Origin: Marthasterias glacialis
Taxonomy: Eukaryota > Echinodermata > Asteroidea > Forcipulatida > Asteriidae
NCBI GenBank assembly: GCA_911728455.2
Contig: OU452221.1
Span: 3,996,290-4,060,289 of the forward strand
DNA: 64,000 nt
Direction: 5' to 3'
Shown: positions 57,501-64,000 of the stretch, one piece after another
Numbering within the stretch: the stretch's first letter is position 1
How the letters are laid out: each line of letters opens with the position of its first letter
Notes under the pieces: model-generated
Told to the model about the DNA's origin: nothing
Database searches by the model: none
What the model saw: the letters and a program-made list of their open reading frames with translations, nothing else
Translations under genes and position numbers: made by a program

Positions 57501-60500
57501 GTTGATGGGTATTCCAACGGAGATTACTGGGCCAGAAGCAAGAGAAGCTTACAAAAAAGCACTTGAAGAGGGAAGCAAGTCAGTACAACGCACAAGGCTT
57601 ATGTTGGTCGGTCAGGAACGAGTTGGAAAAACAAGCCTGATGAGGAATCTAACATATCAAAGGTACGCTGTGTTGTATGTATCTTCCAATAACACTGGGC
57701 ATACAGAGTAATCTTTTTCTTTTATCTAGAGTTCATTCAGTTAACCCCAACTCCTTGAGGTCTGTAGGCCAGAATAACAATTGCCTTCCACAGGACCTGA
57801 GTGGATTCCGTAAAGTGCTAGGACTAGTCTTATCTCGAGTTAGGACGAGTAACTAGTCCTAACGTATATGACTTATCATAAGTTAGGACTATGTCCTAGG
57901 TTGGCCCAACTAGTTTTGTGAAATCCACAGCTGGCATACCAATGAATGTGCAAGTATAACGTGAAGTGACATGAGAGTGGAGGATAGTGGAGGTATGAGA
58001 TCCCCTGTTGGTAAGTGGGCCTGGGTGTGGATTTCACAAAGCGCTAGGACTGGTCTTATCTCGAGTTAGGACGAGTAACTAGTCCTAATATACAGGACTA
58101 GTCCTAAGTTAGGACTAGTTTTGTGAAATCCACTAGCCGATTTGTTCATTACTGGACAATCGACAAAAGAAATTACATGCTTGGTTTAAATTTTCTTCAT
58201 TTGTAGTTTCAACAGTGAAGAGATTTCAACTGAAGGGATAAATACAGCGTCAGTTTGTACCATAAATGTCACTCATGCCAAGGGATGGATTCCCCATGGA
58301 GAAAGAGGTGAAAAAACAAATTTGAAAGGTCTCTTCAGACATTTGATTTTGCAGGCTTGCTTTTGATTCTGCTAGACGGCCTATAAAGTTATAGTGTTGA
58401 TTCAAAAAGGTGGAAAACTGAGTTACAGTCACATACAGTCATGAGTTGTCATGAACGGCCACTCCACCGTCACCGTTACTTTTCATAAAAAGCATGTTAC
58501 AATGACCCCAACAACGGGCCATTGTTAGAGATAGTTCCAGATAGAATACGCCATCTTTACGAGCAGCTTGGGTTTTGGCTTTGAGCAGCATCAAACCTTT
58601 GAATTTTTTTGCACAGCCAAGTGGTTCACCAACCAATCATGCACAGAATTTAATAAATTTCCCACGTGTCACATGCCTACGCATAATGCATAGTGTGCAT
58701 AAAACCCCCCCAGATGTGCTCGTAAAGTGGGCCAACTTTACACTGTATGATGTCAAGTGGGAACAGTAGCTTTACTGTGTTGTTTCCTGAAAATTTTGAC
58801 CACCAACATTGATAACCCTTTCCTTACAAAAGTTATTGACCCTTTACTTCGCACGTATACAATTCAGTTTTGTTACAATGCGTCCACCTTTGACATTCTA
58901 CAGATGACCCTGCTAGCTTTAAAAGTGAATTTGTGGAAAGTGTGGCAAAAGTTTGGAATCAGAACATGGAGAGTAATGCTGCTGAGAAGTTATCAAGACA
59001 ATTCTACAATATGATGCAGATGCAGGTTAAGATTTGTTCTTTTGTCTTACTTATTTCTTTTTCAATAAATACCAAAACCTGTAGGTTCTGTTTGCACACT
59101 GTGTCACTTTGGCGCCTTGAAACTGATTCAGAAACGGTTACACCATTTAAAAAATAACCAGAAACAAACAGGCTTAGAATCGTGTTCGTAATCAAAGTCA
59201 TGTTATGGTTCATGTTTTCTTCTACAATACCTATTAAATTGCAGCAAGCAGTACATGATCCAGCGGGCGCTCATAATGCAGTGAGTCCTGAAAATGCAGA
59301 GAGTCCTCAAAAAGCTGTGAGTTCTCCAAATGCCGTGAATTCTCAAAATACAGTGAACCCTCAAACTGCCGTGAGTTCTCAAAATACAGTGAGCCCTCAA
59401 ACTGCCATGAGTTCTCAAAATACAGTGAGCCCTCAAACTGCCGTGAGTACTCCAAATGCAGTGAGTTCTCCAAATGCAGTGAATTCTCAAAATACAGTGA
59501 ACCCTCAAACTGCCGTGAGTTCTCAAAATGCAGTGAGTCCTCAAACTGCTGTGAGTACTCCAAATGCAGTGAATCCTCCAAATGCAGTGAGTTCTCGAAA
59601 TGCAGTGAGTTCTCAAAAAGCTGTGAGTTCTCCAAATGCAGTGAATTCTCAAAATACAGTGAACCCTCAAACTGCCGTGAGTTCTCAAACTGCTGTGAGT
59701 ACTCCAAATGCAGTGAATCCTCCAAATGCAGTGAGTTCTCGAAATGCAGTGAGTTCTCAAAATGCAGTGAGTTCTCGAAATGCAGTGAGTCCTCAAACTG
59801 CCGTGAGTTTGCAAAGGGTGAGTTCTGGAGATGCAGTTCTTCCCCAAGATGAGCTGGAACCAGCTAATGCGGAAGGTAAGTGTGTAAAAATGGTAAAATA
59901 TATATTTCTATTTACATGCTGGTAAATTTTGGTAAAGAGTTGCACGGGTGAAGAAAGGCATTATTTCGTGTGTTATGTACATGGATGGAAGCCAATTTGC
60001 CACCTGGCGTATGGGGGGGGGGGGAGGGGGTGGTCGTGGGAAAGCCAGTTTGCCGACTTCTATGACTTGTCAAATGACCGATAATGTCCTGGTTTTTTTT
60101 TTCAATTGTACCAAGAAAGCACATTTTTACCTCTTTTGTGTGACATTTTGTTTTACTTTTTGTCGTTGAAGTGTATTTGGTAAGACTCAAACCACAACCG
60201 AACTGTCTTTTATTCATAACCTTTACTGTAGCTCCACAACAGTCTCCCGACGGAACACCAAGCCCGATTGATCCCCAAATTGCTCAGGCATTGACGAAAA
60301 TAAGAGGCTTTCCAGGATACAACCAAGAGGAAGCAGTACTTCTCAGCATCTGGGACTTTGCTGGACAGGATTTGTATTATACAACCCATCAGGTACACGT
60401 AACTAGTTGTGCATCACTGCTTGGGCAACCAAAGGGAAGGAACTAGTCAAGGAGTACCACCATTTATTTCTCTTGGTTTATAAAGAATCAGCAGGCCCTT

Positions 60501-63366
60501 GATGATATTACATCCCTTTTAAACAGTTGCCACTGGGATTGTTTCTTTTTGGTCCCATCCCCCTGGCATGGCTGGATTCTTTTTATTTTTTTGAAGGGTA
60601 CTGCTGGCATAAAGAAACCCTGACTTTACAATGCCAAGAGAACAAAGATTCTCTTTATTGGATCCCCCGTTTTGTTTCTCGACCGAGAAAATGTCAAAGT
60701 CACCCAGCATAAATTGCCAAACATCGGCCGTTACCTACGGCAAATAAGAGTGGTACTAAACACAGAACCATGGTTCGATTGCCGGCCCACTCTATTTTGC
60801 CTCCATTGAGCCGAAATACAATGAATAAACAATGGTGAGAAGCCTCTCGATGTCTTGTAATCCTCTTCATGGAATAGAAGGACAAAGGTCTGGAATCGGG
60901 AATCACAGAAAAACCACCTTTCAATGGCCAGAAAACGGCAAAACATTCAAGACTATGTTTTGTCTTTGTATGGGCAAAACAAAGTGTTGGGCAGCGTGTG
61001 TGTGGTCTGTACACACTCAGCAGTGGAATGTCTGGGCGATCTTTGCTCCGGTATTCCACTTTTACCCAATACATGTACATCTGTACACTGCTTCTGTTTC
61101 CAGGCGTGGAAAACGTTTGCGTGTATACGCGTTATCCTGCGCCATCTGGTTATGAGGCTTTGCACTGCAGGCTTACATTGTTGCAGGACTTATTTCAGGG
61201 GTGTGCTATTGGTACTCTGCCAGACAGGGTACAAAAATTTACATGTACAGTAGGCATTTTCCAAAAAGCTCTTACATATGTAACACATACATCAACATGT
61301 ATTTGTGGAGTGTTGTTCCCGAGCATTATAGTGCACTGGCCTCAAGTTCAGGGCCCAGAGCTGTTTAAGAACAAAAGTAAGCACAAAACAATTATGCTTA
61401 CCAGAAAAAAGTTACTAGAATTCCATGTTACATGTACCATTTGTGACTGGTCTGATTTTTAAGCAATATTTTCTGCTTAAGCAGCTCTATGAAATTGGGG
61501 CCGGCCCAATGTTATAGACCTGCTTAAGCAGAAAATATTGCTCAACAACTCTCTGCTTAGCAAAAATAAGCAGGATACCAGGCACATATGACATAGTGAC
61601 ATGTGACTTAGTATTTTGCCTGGTAACCTTATTCTGGTAAGCATAATTTTGTTGTACTTAGCTACTTTTTGTGCTTAAGCAGCTCTATGAAATTGGGGCC
61701 CAGTGTTGTTGTAGTGTGGGTTTGGGCGCCAGTCTTGGCTCTTGTGTCCTTGAGCAAAACACTTAAAGCCATAATTTAATCTACTCGCAAGTCTTTCTGC
61801 ACAGTTATTGCACTAACCAGGCATGTGATTTCTCAGGATTTTTGATGATTTCAGGATTTTCTCAAAATCTTCTTCTCAAAATTTTCTACTTCAACCTTCA
61901 AATTTTCTCGAAAGAAGTAAAGCAGTCACCAAAGGGAGTAAGAAATTGTCCACATTGGCTCCAAACCTGTAGTTATGTCTTTCTGGTGATGCAAAGAGTC
62001 TGTAAACCTCTTGAATTGTATCATCTGGGAGGTTCCGGGTCAAGAATAAGAGGGAACCCAGACCCGCAAGCCATTTTTCAGGAATATCACTTCATCAAAT
62101 CTCATCTCTGACTAACATAATTATTTATCTGTGTACTGCAGACATTTCTGTCCGCCAGAGCTGTCTATGTTGTTGTGTTCAATCTGAGCCATGATCTGGA
62201 AAAACCCATTCCTGTCCCTGGAGCTGAAGCTGTGAGTGAAAAACATTTTTTAGAACTCAAATTTATATTGTAACTGCATAATATAATAATGACCTGTGTC
62301 CAGCATCCGACCATTTTTTTGAACTCTGAACATTTCATTTTCTTAGTCTCATTTGATTTGATTTATTTTAGTTTTTAAAGAAGAAAGGTTTTCAATAAAG
62401 ATATACTTGCAGACATTTTCTTTCAAGATAAAAATGCAAGAATCTGTTATTTTGTCTTTTAAATTTTTACGATAATCCATCTCCACTACATGATTCATTT
62501 TTGGGGTTGATTAATTAAACACTTGAGTCCGTATGTTTCATTTGCATTTAATAAATGGTACAATATTTTTTTTCTTTAGTTCAAAGCATTTGAGGCACTC
62601 AATCTATAATGTATATGAAGAGCATTTATTTATTTATTTAGTTATACTTTAACTCTGGACGAAACAATGTGACCAGAGGCTGTCCATGGAAGGTGAGGGC
62701 AAAAGTAAAAACAACTGTCATCGAAAAAGGTGTGCCCTTCCAGACCCCGCTCATTTTATACAGAATATACGGAAAACTAAAAATGTAGGTTAAAAGCAGC
62801 GGAAAATAGCAAGTAAAAGATCATGATAAAATAAACCGAAAAAACAGTCCTAAAAACCCTTCAAAGCAAAGTAAAAGTTGAAACAATAACCAGGCAAACT
62901 AAAATAATAAAACAATCCCACTGAAAGGCAAAAAAAAAAAATATATGTATACATATTTATATATATGCATATTTTTAAAACTAACTTTAAAAAGATGTCC
63001 TTACAAACCCCATTCATTAACAATAATAAATAATTGAAGTTGAATACAAACCCCGCAAATTGTCAGTACTATAAAATTGATAATGCATGTATCTATATGA
63101 ACATTTAGCTGAATATACATATAATATTTGTCTACAAACCTTTTATTGCTTGTCATTTTGTCTGTATGAAGGAGATGACTTCATGTCAAATGACTCCAAT
63201 ACAGTACTTGGACTTCTGGATGCGATCCGTCTACACATATACCAAAGAAAACACCTCCAAAACCAAGAACAGACTAGAACAGAAATCTCCACCCATTTTC
63301 ATCGTAGGTACTCACAGAAACAGCGTTGGAGGAGCAGATTTGCCTGACCGGGAACGGAAAAAAATA
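54506..63366 (+). CDS. ROCO-type (Roc GTPase domain) protein, 5' part, nine coding exons, continues past the window
   Basis: Exons: 54506-54878, 56720-56785, 57500-57662, 58207-58307, 58904-59025, 59245-59875, 60232-60392, 62142-62231, 63172-63366. All introns are GT-AG, and the sum, 1902 nt, gives 634 codons with no stop. The start has a good context (caaaATGG). Residues 1-124 are mainly helical and unrecognised. Exon 3 has the P-loop GQERVGKT (184-191). Exon 4 encodes a switch-like STEGI. Exon 6 is a 210-codon low-complexity exon holding 30 hexapeptides (287-466). Exon 7 has WDFAGQ, with DxxG at 527-530. Exon 9 has IVGTHRN (THRN 616-619 in the G4 position). The order P-loop, WDxAGQ, GTHR fits Roc domains of ROCO proteins; a COR domain should follow outside the window. 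The inferred role is a regulatory GTPase scaffold. Subfamily is not determined. Confidence 0.87.
54914..55110. mobile_element. hAT-like MITE, cagtggcgtagcc family, copy 1
   Basis: Ends CAGTGGCGTAGCCAA and TTGGCTACGCCACTG are perfect inverted copies. Flanks ccaggctg and ctgggctg match at 6 of 8. The interior has long G-runs at about 54942-54968. In intron 1 of the ROCO-type gene. Confidence 0.88.
55111..56148. other. ROCO-type intron 1, middle part
   Basis: Contains a weak relative of the ccatggaggtag palindrome at about 55252-55280. The small ORFs (55291-55560, 55655-55852) are unsupported. Confidence 0.35.
56149..56564. mobile_element. TA-flanked MITE (mariner-like), 412-bp copy
   Basis: TA at 56149-56150 and 56563-56564. 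Ends GTCTTTCGTCAAGGCCTTTG and AAGGCCTTGATGAAAGAC are inverted. A second inverted pair inside (agggccttttccgactt and aagttggaaaaggccctt) suggests a nested arrangement. Related to 18628-18820. Confidence 0.8.
57801..57928. mobile_element. Foldback MITE, GTGGATTTCACAAAG family, copy 2
   Basis: Starts gtggattccgtaaagtgct and ends gttttgtgaaatccac; shares cttatctcgagttaggac with the other copies. In ROCO-type intron 3. Confidence 0.85.
58027..58133. mobile_element. Foldback MITE, GTGGATTTCACAAAG family, copy 3
   Basis: Starts gtggatttcacaaagcgct and ends gttttgtgaaatccac. Only 98 bp separates it from copy 2, in the same intron. Confidence 0.87.
59278..59817 (+). repeat. Coding 18-bp minisatellite (30 hexapeptides)
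   Basis: Thirty in-frame 18-bp units such as gcagtgagttctcaaaat encode AVSSQN, AVSTPN, TVNPQT and similar. Blocks recur at about 8-9 units (for example AVSSPN-AVNSQN-TVNPQT near units 3, 11 and 20), pointing to duplication of multi-unit blocks. No indel breaks the frame. It is inside exon 6 of the ROCO-type gene. Confidence 0.93.
60595..61070 (+). repeat. About 450-bp interspersed repeat, copy 2
   Basis: Partner of 38602-39035. It lies in ROCO-type intron 7. ORFs across it in several frames are not supported as genes. Confidence 0.85.
61351..61701. mobile_element. Two abutting gggcccaatttcat-family foldbacks
   Basis: 61351-61502 runs from gggcccagagctgtttaag to gcagctctatgaaattgggg. 61504-61701 runs from gcccaatgttatagacctgc to gctctatgaaattggggccc. 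Both carry ttgctcaacaa- or gcttaagcag-type inner motifs. In ROCO-type intron 7. Confidence 0.78.
61702..61815 (+). repeat. SINE-like fragment, copy f
   Basis: Fragment with gtgtgggtttgggcgccagt and cttgtgtccttgagcaaaac, matching the 5' half of the other SINE-like copies. Confidence 0.6.
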
Positions 63367-63413
63367 GTAAGTTTCCATGCTGGAGGGTGAGGTGAATTTT
63401 CTTGAGTGAAGGG

Positions 63414-63608
63414 CAATGGCATAGCCAAGGGGAGAAAAAGGAGGGCAGCTTGCCCCCCTATGGAACATCTTGTGTCCCCCCCCTTTCAGCCTCTAAACAC
63501 TGTGAAATTTGCTGTAATCATGCAATTTTTGAATGCAATTGCACCCTCTATAAATATAATGCACCCCCCCTTTGCACCCCTGCAAAAAAGCTGCTGGCTA
63601 TGCCACTG
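63414..63608. mobile_element. hAT-like MITE, cagtggcgtagcc family, copy 2
   Basis: Ends CAATGGCATAGCCAAGG and GGCTATGCCACTG, with a perfect 8-bp duplication gtgaaggg at 63406-63413 and 63609-63616. It lies 47 bp after ROCO-type exon 9. Confidence 0.93.
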
Positions 63609-63633
63609 GTGAAGGGCATTACAGTAACAGTGT

Positions 63634-63800
63634 CGTAGATGGCCAGGCTGTCCAGTGAATGTAACTCAAGCTGTGGTGTTGTCAGAGTTTGGGTTCTGGT
63701 CCCAGTTATGACACTTGTCTCTTGAGCTCTTACCAAATTTGCTTTATCACTCAGCTTGGACATTAAGCTGTAGGTCCTGTAGGTGTTGTGTAATGTTGAA
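63634..63800 (+). repeat. SINE-like fragment, copy g
   Basis: Fragment with gtttgggttctggtcccagt and gacacttgtctcttgagc, matching the 5' half of the family. Confidence 0.6.
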
Positions 63801-64000
63801 GATTCTAGCGCGGGCAGATCTGGGGGGGGGGGGTCTGGGGTGCTAAGGGGGCGCCACCTACCTGTACCCCTACCCCCCCCCCCCCCCCATCCCACTTGCA
63901 GATATGTGGAGAGGAGAACAAAAATGAAAAAATGGAAGGAAAAGGATGAGGCCAAAAAAAATAAGCAAAAAAGGGGCCAATTAATATATTCATGTTTTTG
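63801..64000. repeat. G-run/C-run pair and A-rich end
   Basis: A G-run near 63822-63834 faces a C-run near 63873-63889, able to pair as a hairpin; A-rich sequence follows. No exon is supported before the window ends. Confidence 0.5.

Noticed and set aside
59203..59847. Minus-strand ORFs of 214 and 163 codons over the hexapeptide exon
   Set aside because: Shadows of the 18-bp repeat; the plus-strand frame joins correctly to exons on both sides.

Overview
The window looks like nuclear DNA from a marine invertebrate deuterostome, most likely an echinoderm; that placement is an inference from gene content and repeat style, with no species marker seen. It is AT-rich, has GT-AG introns of roughly 0.4-3 kb, and is packed with short foldback DNA transposons, SINE-like repeats, minisatellites and long C/G homopolymers. 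No bacterial, organellar or viral gene set, CRISPR array or intact transposase or reverse transcriptase ORF was seen.

Three protein-coding genes can be reconstructed exon by exon. (1) 2355-6262, plus strand: a two-exon class A (rhodopsin-like) GPCR of 392 aa, with all seven helices and their signature residues. (2) 39638-21252, minus strand: a complete 22-coding-exon 10-formyltetrahydrofolate dehydrogenase (ALDH1L type). It joins without a frame error into 901 aa and keeps the hydrolase, acyl-carrier and aldehyde dehydrogenase active-site residues. (3) 54506 to beyond 63366, plus strand: the first nine coding exons (634 codons) of a large protein with a ROCO-type (Roc) GTPase domain. Between the P-loop and the DxxG motif it carries a 30-copy hexapeptide repeat. 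Genes 2 and 3 point away from each other across about 15 kb of repeat-rich DNA.

Layout: 1-14717 is the GPCR gene bracketed by two 1.2-kb inverted copies of one repeat. 14718-21250 is gene-poor, with a large simple-repeat block at 15849-16370. 21252-39653 is ALDH1L, with SINE-like, MITE-like and minisatellite insertions in its introns. 39654-53140 is intergenic or unlocated 5' UTR, with a 1.16-kb foldback element and a nested foldback. 53140-64000 is the ROCO-type gene, preceded by twin foldback elements.

The clearest system-level signal is the set of non-autonomous transposon families. Several have readable target-site duplications: 8-bp duplications on hAT-like elements, TTAA on piggyBac-like elements and TA on mariner-like elements. 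A group of 20-38 nt near-perfect palindromes is clustered at 41.9-55.3 kb.
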